Positions 33,204-43,689 are shown, counted from the stretch's first letter. The stretch: DNA of 64,000 bases from Plectosphaerella cucumerina (GCA_020746995.1 JAGPXD010000001.1:6572001-6636000), one strand, 5' to 3'. Notes: generated from the letters alone by a model not told the origin. Program-made: numbers and translations.

Positions 33204-34305
33204 GGGCACGCGCTGGGCGGCCAATGTGCCATTCGGGGGGGAAGTTCGTCTGGTTCGGGACGGGCGGGAGCTCGAGAGCCAGGGGGGGGTTGTCGGATGC
33301 GCGTCGTCCTCAGGAGGACTGGGCAGGCATTGGAGAGGGTATATCTGTCGGAAGACAAGCTCGGAAGATCCGGGGGTATCGTGATAGGAAGGGAGAGTTC
33401 AGATGCTTGGTTTCGTGGCTTCCAGAAAGGAGTGGTTGATCAAAGAGGGACCCCTGGCGTGGATGATGGATGCTGGCACGGACTTGGGATCGAGGCAGCA
33501 ACCTAAAATGATTCCACGGGCCAGCTTGCAGCAGTTGGAAGGACGGGAAACCAAAGCTCCCGCCCGCAGGGGACACGACGCTAGGGTCCGTGCGTCTCTT
33601 TGTCATGCAAGTTCACGATAAGCGGGAAGCGCGATAAGGAAAAGTGCCCCGACAAGGGCATATGGTGTTTAAGTGGGCTCGACGGGGAGTTCAGGGACGG
33701 GCTTGGACACCCAACAAGGGGCTATCAAAGGGTCCAGTCCGTGGTGTCTTACTCGGAATTGCTTGAACCAATTCTTCCGAAGTCTTCATTGAAGCATTGG
33801 CAAAGGTGCCTCGAGTCCAAGGACACAATGTCGGGCAAGGTAGAGGCGAAAGGATGGCCCAGGCGGCCAAGGCCCAGCCCCTTCGGGTGCACTTTTAAGG
33901 CCAAGTTTCCCCTGGCCGGGCGCCCTCCGATTATATCCGACGAAAACCCGCCCAAGCGTGCAACGTCCCGCGAATTTGTCGGGGCGACCTAGGGCCCAAA
34001 CAGGCATAGCGCCTCAAGCTTCCATCGGACAACGGAGCTCAACGCAAAAAATCCCAAGCCCCAACTTCACCTTCCGCCCTCTGCGAGACCATCTCGAGAA
34101 TAATCCCGCGTCGCCCTCTCCCTTTCCCCCCCATCTCCTCCAACTCGCCCTCAATTGCTCTCGGCCATCTCGACCGAAGCAGACGACTTGCCACCTAGGG
34201 GCCTCGCATCGCCAATCTTTCCGCCTCTTCGCGCCTCCTTCCCCCGACGCCTCCGCCGCCGCCCGATCCCCGACCGGAAACACCATCACATACACACACA
34301 TCACA
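33204..34305. other. Divergent promoter region SEC7 / pyruvate dehydrogenase E2
   Basis: This 1.1-kb region between two housekeeping genes is pyrimidine-rich on the plus strand at about 34070-34280, matching the E2 leader. Short ORFs here were not accepted. Confidence 0.5.
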
Positions 34306-35764
34306 ATGATCTCCACCGTCCTGCGAAGGCGCGCTCTGCCCGCCGGCCTGCTTCGCAATGGCCTCTCCACCCAGATCATCCGCTGCTACGCCAGCTACCC
34401 TCCTCACACCATTATCAAGATGCCCGCGCTGTCCCCGACCATGACCGCTGGCGGCCTTGGTGCCTGGCAGAAGAAGGCCGGCGACTCCATCGCTCCCGGT
34501 GAGGTTCTCGTCGAGGTTGAGACCGACAAGGCCCAGATGGACTTTGAGTTCCAGGAGGATGGCGTTATCGCCAAGATCCTGAAGGAGGCTGGTGAGAAGG
34601 ACGTCGCTGTCGGCAACGTGAGTCTATTTTCCCGCCCCAAGCCTCCCTTGGTCGCTTTTTATGCGCCCAAGCCACACATGCGCTCAAGCTGACCTGCCTC
34701 CTTCACAGCCCATTGCCGTTCTCGTCGAGGAGGGCACCGATATCAGCGCCTTCGCCAACTTCACCGTCGAGGATGCCGGCGGCAACGCCGCGTCGGCCCC
34801 TGCGCCCAAGGAGACCAAGTCCGAGTCCAAGCCCCAGTCCGCCCCCGAGCCCGCTCCTGAGCCCGAGACCACCGGCTTCTCGGTTGGTCCCATCGAGCCC
34901 GCCCTGAACCGCGAGCCCAACGCTGCCCCTGCCGCCGTCAGGCTCGCCAGGGAGAACGGCATCAAGGTCTCCAGCGTCAAGGGCACCGGCAAGGGCGGCA
35001 AGATCACCGAGGAGGATGTCAAGAAGGCCCTCTCCTCGCCCGCTACCGCCGCTCCCGGCTCCACCTACGAGGACATCCCCATCTCCGGCATGCGCAAGAC
35101 CATTGCCAACCGCCTCCAGGAGTCCGTCCAGCAGAACCCCCACTTCTTCGTCACCAGCAGCATCTCCGTCTCCAAGCTGCTCAAGCTGAGGCAAGCCCTC
35201 AACGCCTCCTCGGACGGCAAGTACAAGCTGTCGGTCAACGACTTCCTCATCAAGGGCATCGCCGTTGCCGCCAAGAAGGTTCCCCAGGCCAACTCCAGCT
35301 GGCGCGGTGATGTCATCCGCCAGAGCAGCACCGTCGACGTCTCCGTCGCCGTCTCCACGCCCACCGGCCTCATCACCCCCATCGTCACCGGCGTCGAGGC
35401 CCGCGGTCTCGAGTCCATCTCCTCCTCGGTCAAGTCCCTGGCCAAGCTCGCCCGCGACAGCAAGCTCAAGCCCGAGCAGTACCAGGGCGGCACCATCTCC
35501 ATCTCCAACATGGGCATGAACGACGCTGTCGACAACTTCACCGCCATCATCAACCCTCCCCAGGCCACCATCCTCGCCATCGGCACCACCAAGAAGGTCG
35601 CCGTGCCCGTCGAGAACGCCGACGGCACCACCGGCGTCGAGTGGGACGAGCAGATCAAGATCACCGGCAGCTTCGACCACAAGGTCGTCGACGGCGCCGT
35701 CGGCGCCGAGTTCCTCAAGGAGCTCAAGACGGTCCTCGAGAACCCCCTGCAGCTTCTTCTGTAA
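34306..35764 (+). CDS. LAT1: Dihydrolipoyllysine acetyltransferase, PDH complex E2
   Basis: Mitochondrial core of the pyruvate dehydrogenase complex, transferring acetyl groups from lipoamide to CoA. Exons 34306..34617 and 34709..35764 encode 455 aa. A basic, hydroxylated presequence covers about residues 1-30. The lipoyl domain (about 34-115) has Lys75 in VETDKA as the lipoylation site. A Pro/Ala/Glu linker follows, then the E1/E3-binding domain (about 167-213, AAVRLARENGIKVSSVKGTGKGG), a second linker and the catalytic domain from about 225, ending with the active-site motif FDHKVVDG (His428, Asp432). The only intron (GTGAGT...CACAG) lies within the lipoyl domain and is phase 0. One lipoyl domain, as in other fungi. 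Confidence 0.95.
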
Positions 35765-36354
35765 GCCACCGACAGTGCGAGAGACGAGTCTTTGAAACGC
35801 CGCTCGGGGCGAGAAGGAGGGAAGAGCGGGCGCCTCCGGCGTGAGGCGGTGTAGACATCCCGGCCGGCCGATGCCTGGGGCGCGGATGCCAGCGGAGGAG
35901 GAAACATGCGATTGCCGCAGACGCGCAACGAAAAGCCTTCTTCCGGGGCTTTGGGGGACACGGCCACACCATCCGGGTCCCGTGTACAGTGAGCTCATGA
36001 TTAATTCCGCGGAAGAGGTTGACTGCCTTGTACATTGGTTTTCCTTATTTCCCCCCTTCACCTAGAATACAAGCAGTTGCCTTTTCAGACTCGGCGTCGC
36101 AGCCATTGGCGCCACCTCAGGGGTATGTGGCAGAAATCACTGGACATGAACGTGCTTCAAGTTGTGTAGACGCCTCTGCTGCCTCGTGGTGTGTCGAGAG
36201 GTTTCGAGGCTTGCCTCGCAGGAGTGCCGCCACTGTGGTTTCTGTTAGCAGTGCTCACTTATCTGGAAGAAGTCGCCCACATCTGCTACTGAGTGGCCAT
36301 ATCCTGGAGACGTCCATCTTGGCTCGACCATGGGTGTCGCCATACCAAGGTGAG
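35765..36354. other. Intergenic, E2 3' flank and upstream of F-box-like gene
   Basis: This 590-bp stretch remains open in the frame of the next gene from about 36019 but has no ATG before 36355. An unannotated upstream exon or a longer 5' coding part cannot be excluded. Confidence 0.4.
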
Positions 36355-38157
36355 ATGCGACTCGCAATCTTCAACAGGAAGCGCAAGGTGTCAGCTGGGG
36401 ATGACATCCCTCAGCCCAGCCGACCCCATCGTCAAGTATGCGGGCGAGTCCAGGCTGCCTTTCGCCGCAAGCTCGACGGCATCCGCCATGGCTTTAAACC
36501 CAAACGCATCGCGATCAATGCGAACGAGCCGCTGTCGCTGTCCCTCGTTTCAACTCAGATCCCACCTTCCTCAGAGTCACCAAGTCTGCCGATTCCGATT
36601 CAGAAAGAGCCTCTCATTTCCGCCCAGATCGCTCCCTCGCCAGGGGTACCAAGTCTGCCGGTTCTAGTTCAGGAACAGCCTCGCAATTCCACCCAGATCG
36701 CACCGTCACCGGAGTCATCAATTGTACCGAGTGAGCAAGAGTCTGCCAGGCAACCTCAAGCATCGACAGAATGGGCGGCCTGCCGATCATCAGGCGGCGA
36801 CGCACCCAGCCTTTGCAACAGTGCATCCTCTATCAGCTGCGCTTCAGTGGCAACCCATGTTGGCCCGAAGCTTCTGGAATCACCATCACTCTGTCAACGA
36901 ATCATCGACAACCCACCAAAGGGTCTCCTCGAGTCGATCCTTGGATACCTTGAGGGCGACTTCGTCACACTTTGGATACTCGGCCGGCTCTGCCACCGAT
37001 TCAGAGTTCTCCTGTTCAAGCCGAGTTTCACCAGCAAGATTTTCGAGCGCGCAGAAGCCAGCTTCAAAGACCTAAGGGTCAAGTTGGCTACCAAGCAGGC
37101 CATTCGCGCCATCATGGCACAAGACATGTTCTGCACGCCTTGCGTCCAGCGCAGGTTCATGCCTACCCCGTTCGAGGCATCAATGGACAAGTGGATGCAG
37201 CTGAATTGGGTCTGCCGCACCTGCAAGACAGGACATAGTCCCATCATGAGCCTTCCGGATGGGAATGACGCCTTGCGATCCAAGACGGGGACCTGCAACG
37301 CTCACAGGGGAAGTGTCTACCTCTGCCGACACCGCAAAGTCACGGAAGCGGAGATCAAATCCTTGCTTCGTCCGGACAACACTGATGAGGCGCCAAGATG
37401 CAAGATCTGCGTTAACCTCTTTGACTTTCCGAAGCTCTGTCAAAATCCGAGCTTGCAGGTCGCGAACGACGGCTCTCTCGGCGCTAATGTGCAGGCGAGG
37501 GTTCGGTGGCAGATACCCCTGCTACAGATCAAGCAGGTCGGTAGCATCACCCGAGAGGATCTTCAAGAGGTTCTCGAAACGATGGAGCTCCGTTGTGGTA
37601 ACAATCTACTTTGCCCACACATGAAGTTCAGCGACGGCACACTCCTCCGAGTCTTCAGCAACTGGGCCTGCTCCTGTCTTGTCAGGAGAAAGGAAATTCC
37701 CACAGAAAGCCACCTCGTGACCAGGTACGCCAGCAACCCCGGCGTCCGAAAGAACCACTTCGATCCGTCTAGCTGCAAGAACAGCGGCGACCATGTTGTC
37801 CTTTGCGAGCGCTGTCCCGCCAAGTACACCTGGAAGGTAGTCGAGGAGCCCTCGTCGATCAAGCAGAGATTGAGACCCAACTCCCCTTCGAAGTACCTTG
37901 TGCTGGCGGCGTCTCGGCCGATGAGTATCTACACGCTCGAAACGGCCCCATTCAGCGGCTGCTTCAAGATGGAGAAGTACGAGGCGGCTAGGATGAGCTT
38001 CATGAACGCCATAGATCCGGCGAGTTTGGAGGTCGACACGTCACTGTTGCTGAAGCATCTCGTGTGGTGCGATAATCAAGAGTGTCGAAACGGGAAGGAC
38101 TGGAGCGAGTATTCGAGGTTCATGTTCCCCAGGAGCGACATTGAGGGGCTCTTGTAA
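36355..38157 (+). CDS. Cys-rich F-box-like protein with internal repeats, unknown
   Basis: Single exon, 600 aa from the first in-frame ATG at 36355. Order: a basic N-terminus (1-60), a Pro/Ser/Gln region with about 2.5 copies of a 23-residue repeat (66-125, units like STQIAPSPE and PSLPVLVQEQ), a Ser/Cys linker, an F-box-like stretch at about 184-222 (PPKGLLESILGYLEGD then LCHRF), then a Cys-rich half. That half contains pairs CTPC, CRTC, CKIC and CERC plus single Cys/His, suggesting several zinc-binding sites. A substrate-recruiting ubiquitin-ligase adaptor is a guess from the F-box-like segment; the match is weak. Codon use is less C-ending than neighbouring housekeeping genes, consistent with a lineage-specific gene. 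Confidence 0.6.
   Translation: MRLAIFNRKRKVSAGDDIPQPSRPHRQVCGRVQAAFRRKLDGIRHGFKPKRIAINANEPLSLSLVSTQIPPSSESPSLPIPIQKEPLISAQIAPSPGVPSLPVLVQEQPRNSTQIAPSPESSIVPSEQESARQPQASTEWAACRSSGGDAPSLCNSASSISCASVATHVGPKLLESPSLCQRIIDNPPKGLLESILGYLEGDFVTLWILGRLCHRFRVLLFKPSFTSKIFERAEASFKDLRVKLATKQAIRAIMAQDMFCTPCVQRRFMPTPFEASMDKWMQLNWVCRTCKTGHSPIMSLPDGNDALRSKTGTCNAHRGSVYLCRHRKVTEAEIKSLLRPDNTDEAPRCKICVNLFDFPKLCQNPSLQVANDGSLGANVQARVRWQIPLLQIKQVGSITREDLQEVLETMELRCGNNLLCPHMKFSDGTLLRVFSNWACSCLVRRKEIPTESHLVTRYASNPGVRKNHFDPSSCKNSGDHVVLCERCPAKYTWKVVEEPSSIKQRLRPNSPSKYLVLAASRPMSIYTLETAPFSGCFKMEKYEAARMSFMNAIDPASLEVDTSLLLKHLVWCDNQECRNGKDWSEYSRFMFPRSDIEGLL
36550..36729 (+). repeat. 69-nt coding repeat, about 2.5 copies
   Basis: Codons 66-88, 89-111 and 112-125 of the F-box-like gene encode diverged copies of one 23-residue Pro/Ser/Gln-rich unit. 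The second and third copies share IAPSP in the same register, and the first two share PSLP. In-frame tandem duplication is the simplest origin. Confidence 0.6.
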
Positions 38158-38612
38158 AGACCTGTCTATAGCAGCAGCAAACACAGCTACAGAGGCAGGA
38201 AAGTACCAAGTCCAGTGTTTTCAACTTAAAACCACTACTACGTAAATCAATCCACTGCCGCAACTCATCCACCGCTGCAGCTCATCTTCTGCCGTAGCTC
38301 ATCCACCGCCGCAGTTTATCTATGAAATCTCTTAGTAGGGTCAGCCCCCGGTGAACAGAACGAGGTGGCTTGCCACCAAAATGCGGCGTCGATGATTACT
38401 CAAAATTACCTCCTCGGTGAGACGCACCACAGAGCATGAGTGAGTGTTCTGTGTAGTATAATTAGGTGGGCGATTCCAACAGTGCCGGTCGATCATGTTC
38501 GGCTCAACGACAACTCCTTCACTCCCTACCTGCCTTCCGGATAGTACATAGGGAGGCACCTCGGGCTACCACAGTCACTCTTGTCTCTCTACCCAAGCAA
38601 CCTGAATCCATC
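38158..38612. other. Intergenic between two orphan genes
   Basis: This 455-bp stretch contains the 17-nt tandem repeat listed separately. No accepted gene. Confidence 0.45.
38253..38320. repeat. 17-nt tandem repeat, four copies
   Basis: Four head-to-tail units start at 38253, 38270, 38287 and 38304, with consensus CACCGCCGCAGCTCATC. Copies differ from it at one to three positions. The period is exactly 17 nt, so it is not a coding repeat. It lies about 95 bp past the stop of the F-box-like gene. Confidence 0.75.
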
Positions 38613-39392
38613 ATGTCCACCACGCAGACTGGACAAGCGTCGCCGCTTCCGTCCGGTCAGAGAGCTGATCCGAGCCCCACAACCACCTCACAAGGAAAGC
38701 ATGATGGAAGAAGCCCGATTCGCAACCCAGCCTCTGTCCAAGGCAACCGCGGCTTTCGCAGGAAGGTGATGGTCCGCGAGACGATCAGCGGCAAGAAGAG
38801 GCATTCAACAGTTGGGAGCACCATTTTCCAAGTTCTTTTCACGCCGGAGGAGGTGCTGCGGATGGGTATCTTCTTCGCGATGGACGAGACGAGTTACGTC
38901 GTCCGCGATGTGAAGAGCTGGCGTGCGCAGCGCAGAGCGGCAGCAGCAGCCCAAGCAGAAGAGCAGGAGCAGAAGACCGGTGCTCCAAGCGCAGCAGCTA
39001 CCGACAAAGATGCAAGCACCACCATATCCGAGTCCATAACGTCCGAGGAGGCGCCGCCGTCTCTGCGGGAGTTCCTGTCCGAGAAACGGAAGCTCATGGC
39101 CCAAGACGTGCGCGCGTGGTACGACGTATGGAAGCAGGGCAAGGAGGTCGGCCGCAAGAGGTATGCTTGGCTCGACAAGCACATGTTCAACAGGCCGGTC
39201 ACCAGGCCTCCCAGGCCGAGGAATATACCACCCACTCGTCTCGACGTTCACAGTATCGCGCTCTTGGAGGCTACGATACAGCGCCGTCTGGAGAACATTT
39301 CGTGCCCGAGGTGCCATTGTGGACCTGTGAGTCCGGCGGCTGCTCAGAACACGACGTCGAATCACGATGGAGGCGAGCATGCGCACACTTGA
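38613..39392 (+). CDS. Hypothetical protein, 259 aa
   Basis: Single exon, ATG at 38613. No family recognised. The N-terminal 45 residues are Ser/Thr/Pro/Gln-rich and probably disordered. A folded-looking core follows (TIFQVLFTPEEVLRMGIFFA, SYVVRDVKSWRA), then an Ala/Gln/Glu-rich stretch, a helical charged segment (REFLSEKRKLMAQDVRAWYD) and a C-terminal CPRCHCGP cluster that could bind a metal. Frame openness over 780 nt, biased composition and a start ATG support a gene; absence of a known family and its place next to another orphan suggest lineage restriction. Confidence 0.5.
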   Translation: MSTTQTGQASPLPSGQRADPSPTTTSQGKHDGRSPIRNPASVQGNRGFRRKVMVRETISGKKRHSTVGSTIFQVLFTPEEVLRMGIFFAMDETSYVVRDVKSWRAQRRAAAAAQAEEQEQKTGAPSAAATDKDASTTISESITSEEAPPSLREFLSEKRKLMAQDVRAWYDVWKQGKEVGRKRYAWLDKHMFNRPVTRPPRPRNIPPTRLDVHSIALLEATIQRRLENISCPRCHCGPVSPAAAQNTTSNHDGGEHAHT

Positions 39393-40529
39393 TCTGCCGC
39401 CGGCCCAGGGTCTTGTGTCCAGAGCTTGTGTTCCTGCAGAGTGGATTTTCTGATTTGTGAGTGTGGTATATGATCCCTGAAACTCATGACGTAGCTGACG
39501 ACGCATTGCACTTCACAGTCCGCTCAACGTTGTGGGTTTCGTGCGGGTCAAGGCTTGGTTGGTTGTGTCCAGTTTGATGAACAAGCTGTTATGGAGCCTG
39601 GTTTGCTTGTCACAAGTAATCCACTAGTTAGGCATTTAATACAGGTCGAGAAGCACAGGCCGGTTAGATCCTCGGTTTCGGTATTCTCTCTGGACAGAAG
39701 ACACAGGGGCCATCGGTTTGCCTTTCAAAGTAATGATGGAAAATGCGAAGGAAACAAATTGCGGACTTGACCCTGGCTTCACAACATCTTGATTCCCTGA
39801 GAAATCATTTCTGAGAACTAGAAAAGCTCAAAAGATTGAATGTCCAGGCACACCAGTTGACCTCTTCGGAGCCTGAAGGGAAGAAGCGATGCGAGTAGCC
39901 CTGGAGCTAAGATTGCCAAGACGGCACGGCTCCCATTATGTCTCACTATCAAAGAGAAGCTCAACCACCGGCGCCCTTGCCACGTTACAAGCCCCTGGCT
40001 CCAGAGGGATACTTGAAGAGATCAGCTTGCGGGGTAGCGCCGCCCTGGCGGGTTGCTTCTTCTGAGATGTGCTACTAGCAGTCCTGGGCCACAAGGGCCA
40101 ATGACCGACTGCGGCACTCAGCCCTGTGTTCAAGGGGATCAATAGCTTCCGACCACAGATCTCCCCCTTTCCAAGCAGCGACTGGTGATATTCAACGTCT
40201 TTGCATGGTGCTAGCATGATAGAGTGATCAAGTGTCAGACCCATGCGCCTGATTCCTGGTCGTGGCTCGGCTGTTTCCATCCCCAAAGTCAGGGAGGCTG
40301 ACACTTTTGTTATTCGTAAAATTAAGTAAGGATTTCTAGCAATCATCACCAGGAGAAACGAGTAGCGAAAAGGAGACTCTGCGACTATCCAACCTTACCG
40401 GGTTTCGGGAATGACGCCAGATCCTTACGAGCAGTCTGTAAAATGGCAAAAGACCCCCTCCGGGCATCCTGTTAGACACGGAGGGGTAGAAAACCGCCTA
40501 CCTTCAGTAGCTGTGGTGGGCGAATTTTA

Positions 40530-40613
40530 CTCGGTTCAGAAGGGGAATCGAACCCCCTCGCCGTGCCAATAATACGCCAGTATTGTTACCGCTAAACTGC
40601 AGTCGCGTCGGGA
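40530..40613 (-). pseudogene. tRNA-like remnant
   Basis: On the minus strand a perfect T arm (GGGGG-TTCGATT-CCCCT) and a D-arm-like stretch GTTTAGCGGTAAC lie at tRNA spacing. The anticodon arm collapses to a 5-bp stem with a 4-nt loop (AATAC-TGGC-GTATT), and the acceptor ends do not pair. This looks like a decayed tRNA gene rather than a working one; the original identity cannot be read. Confidence 0.4.
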
Positions 40614-40934
40614 CATCGACGGTCTGTAAAAAGCAAAATAAATCGAGGGGTTATAAGGGAAGGCACGCGTGCAAGTTGCATGCAGTGCATTGGTGTTGTC
40701 GGTGGTGGAGGATCCACTTGCCAGTGCTCAGGGGGCACCCGGCTGTCAGCCACATCGATATTGAGGGACCGCAAGACATCGGCTACCAAGCGGAAGCCAA
40801 TAGCTCTCCCTCGGGCATTTACAGCGCCCTCGGTCTGAACTTTTGTTGATGCTGAGTCACTTGATCGCATCGTGAGTAGGGATCGTGTTAGACGGTGGAT
40901 AGCGATGGGAAAAGCCCAGCCTCGAGGACTCGAG

Positions 40935-40940
40935 TATAAA
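40935..40940 (+). promoter_or_regulatory. TATA box of secreted protein gene
   Basis: TATAAA lies 140 bp before the start codon at 41075, followed by a CT-rich leader. Spacing is usual for fungal genes with a 60-100 nt leader. Confidence 0.5.
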
Positions 40941-41074
40941 TGTGTTCGCCGATGACCATCGTCTCCCGGTCTCGACCCTACAGCATATTCGCATCACTAT
41001 TCTATCTTAATCTTTAATTTTCACCCCTAATACACCCATTCTCGCGCTAACCTCGCTTGCAGCTCACCTCCAAG

Positions 41075-41803
41075 ATGCTTCTCATCAAGACTCTCCTCGC
41101 CGCCTCGGCAATCTTCGTCTCTGCTGTTGCCGCCAACGAAGAACCCACCAACGACGTCGAGGCCGCCGCTTTCTGGAACCAGCTCGAGACCATCGCCGGA
41201 CCCGACGTTCTTGCCCCCCTTGCCCCCATCACCGATATCATCGAAGAGCGCGGCGAGGACGACTACAGCCGCCGCCCAGTTCCCCGCCCTCCCAAAGTGG
41301 GCAACCCCTACCAGGGCCGCAAGTGCTCCAAGGCCCTCGACATCGACATTCCCAGACGGCTCAGCTGCGAGCGCAACGAATGTTTCAAGTGCGAACTCGT
41401 CTCCTCCCACCTGAACTTCCAGTTAACCCGGCCTCAGCTCGTTTCTCAGCACCCATAAGGAGGATCGCGTAGGAAACCCCCATACCCTCAGACACGTCCC
41501 GTCACTGACACCCTCCAGCACTGCCCCTCCGAGGCCTTTGGCTTCTGCTGTCTCTGGCTCTCCGCCGGAAACTACGGCAAGAAGTGGGCGGTCGAGAACG
41601 AATGGGTCTTCAGACGGGCGCCGTACGCAAAGGCCTGCAATGCCTACGGCGACAAGCCCAAGGACGTCATCCGCAAGATTGACGATGTGTGCGGCTGCAC
41701 CGTCAAGCAGAAGGTCACCATCGAGGTCGGCAGCGAGTATTACAAGCTCCGAGGGAAGAAGGTCGACGAGGACATCTGCCGTCTGGCGCGTCCCAGCCAC
41801 TAA
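41075..41803 (+). CDS. Small secreted cysteine-rich protein, candidate effector
   Basis: About 202 aa from exons 41075..41398 and 41519..41803. A clear signal peptide covers residues 1-20 (MLLIKTLLAASAIFVSAVAA). The mature part is acidic at first, then carries about 11 cysteines: four before the intron (RKC, LSC, NEC, FKC) and seven after (HC, FCC, KAC, VCGC, DIC). No known domain recognised. The exon junction is uncertain: the chosen donor GTCTCC is weak, the acceptor CTCCAG is good, and the phase fits. Reading through the intron gives a 128-aa form ending at 41458 with only four cysteines. Alternative splicing with two smaller introns is possible. Size, secretion and cysteine content match fungal effectors or cell-wall proteins, which is inference. 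Confidence 0.65.
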
Positions 41804-42016
41804 AGGGGTCGTAGGCATGGATCGGAGGGTGCACGGGTGTGGCCACAAGACGACTCATAAGGCTTTAATGAAGAGAGGAGGCCGACTGTACAACTCATGT
41901 CAACACTCCACGATGATGGGATTCGGGTAAATACTGCGGCAGAGGCCGGTAATCACATGCCATGTTTGAGTCTACTTCTCATCAATCATACTTCGTGAGG
42001 GCTGGCGTCTCGCGTG

Positions 42017-43180
42017 TTATGACACGATATCCTGAACAAATGCCCTCAGGCCATCGGCTTCCTCGGGCACAGTCCTATCCGGGAGGCCAAGCAATGCCGC
42101 CTTTAGGACATTGTCGTCTGTCGTGGCCTCCTCGATGATCCGTCGAAGCGTCAATGTGATGAACGAGTTGTCGACGCCGCCCTGGTCGACGCGGATACGC
42201 AGGAGGCTGACAAGAGCCTCGAAGTAGTCGATGAGGGTGAGGTGCATGAGCATATCCTTCTTGTCCACCATTGAGATGGAAGCAAAGTGCAGCAGTGATT
42301 GGCCTTGGTCTCCGCCGCCGAGGGGGCGCGCAACCCTACCAAAGTCGAGAGCCGCCAGTCTGGGCAGCACGCGCAGAACCCTGCCCTGGGCAAGTGATGT
42401 CTGGTGTGCCGTCAGGGTAGCTCCCGATGGATCTTGGCCCTTTGCCAGTGACAGCAGCAGATTGAAGATGGAAGAGTCGTTGGTAATACGCTGCCACAGT
42501 TGGCCGCTCCCAGTCGGACGACGGCTCCCGTTCTGGCCGTTGACAGGGCCAGATGACCATGCAACGCCGTCCACCGTCACAGCGTGACGGACCTCTTGCA
42601 GAGCCGGGATCTCTGAATCGACCTCGAGAAGGTCTCCAAGCAGTTTGTTTCCCTTTTCTCCGACTTGGACATCGGGCGAAGACAGCCACGTCCTGATAAG
42701 CTCCTCCAGAACTCTCGGCATGCTGGCCAGCTGCGCTGCATCGGAGGCGCTTGACGCGGCCTTGTGGAGGATGGCCATTGCCAGCACGTTGGCTGACGGT
42801 GCGGGAGAGGACAGGGCGGCGATGAGGGAGGATTCGTCGGCGAGAGTGAGTGTCTGGGAGAAGGAGACGGGCGTAAGGAGCTTCAAGATGAGGGAGACGA
42901 GGATCTTCGGATCTTGTTGTGTGGTTTTGAGGATGGATGTGAGCTTCGGAAGCAGTGTCGGGAGGAGGGGAGGGATGCTAGCCTCTGGGACCTGTTAGCG
43001 GTGGTGATTTGGGGGAGGAGCTCTGGACAAACCCGTCAACTGGAGCTCGACATCGTCGAAAAGCTTCGCTTCAAAGGGCGTGGCAGGGTCCTCGACGAGG
43101 ACGTCGAGATGAGCCAGGAGCTCGGGAAGTCCGCTGATGGGGACGTTGCTTGCGGCAACGGGCACGACACCTCCAGACAT
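42017..43180 (-). CDS. HSM3: HSM3-type proteasome assembly chaperone / mismatch-repair protein
   Basis: All-helical repeat protein related to yeast Hsm3 (a base-assembly chaperone of the 26S proteasome, first found in mismatch repair). Exons 43180..43033 and 42984..42017 encode 371 aa, shorter than the 480-aa yeast protein. The intron (donor GTTTGT, branch CGCTAAC, acceptor CCCAG) is the only one that keeps phase, giving VELQLTEASIPPLLPTLL. Typical stretches are TLADESSLIAAL, SANVLAMAILHKA and KLLGDLLEVD, recognised from memory of fungal Hsm3/PSMD5-like proteins. Divergent from RPC31 across 509 bp. The exact family name is the uncertain part; being a real conserved gene is not. Confidence 0.7.
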
Positions 43181-43689
43181 GGTGTTGCAGGGGAACAAAC
43201 GAAGACCAAGTGTTCCACTAGAAAGACAGATGGGTTTCGAAGAAAAAAGAGTGCGTCCTTCGTTTGTAAAGCTGGATGGCGAGGGAGACGGCGGAGGTGG
43301 GGGTTCAGAAGATGCTCAAGGGTCTGGGGTCACTGCACAACATTCGAGCTCCAGCGTCCCGCTGCAGGCAGGCGGGGCCCACGTCAACACGCTAGTGACG
43401 GCACGGCGTGGTGCTCACAGCTCAACTTCCGATGGGAAGGCTAGCTCGGAATCTGTTGTCACCGGCCTGCCTTTTCGTTTACCCCGCTAAAAATTTGGAG
43501 GCGGGCGTCCGGCTGCATCTCGAATTCTGGCCGACAAATTCGTCGCCGTCCTTCTTGTCAATCCTCACACCAAGCCTATGACTCCCACGACGACACTCTG
43601 ACGATCACCACGAGAATCAATTGCACTCGCCTTCCCGACAGCAGAATCGAAGTGCCATACTGGACCCAATCGCCCATTGATCACGGGTC
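43181..43689. other. Divergent promoter region HSM3 / RPC31
   Basis: This 509-bp region lies between two divergent housekeeping-type genes. Short ORFs here were not accepted; no TATA box was seen. Confidence 0.5.

Larger units (their letters stand above)
39393..41074. other. Gene-poor 1.7-kb region
   Basis: No supported protein gene in either direction; a 137-codon frame on the minus strand at 39936-40349 has no family features. The region holds the tRNA-like remnant near 40530-40613 and a TATA box at 40935 serving the downstream secreted protein. Base composition is less GC-rich than the flanking genes. Confidence 0.5.

Noticed and set aside
32961..33506. Plus-strand frame of 181 codons overlapping the SEC7 5' end
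   Set aside because: Antisense to a conserved gene; no domain or start context.
34703..36061. 452-codon open frame on the minus strand over the E2 gene
   Set aside because: It is the mirror of strongly C-ending codons in the real plus-strand gene; its low-complexity Gly/Asp/Leu composition matches no family, while the E2 protein has all domains and motifs.
39936..40349. 137-codon minus-strand frame in the gene-poor region
   Set aside because: No signal, domain or coding-like composition; could be chance in a 1.7-kb gap. Transcript data would be needed.
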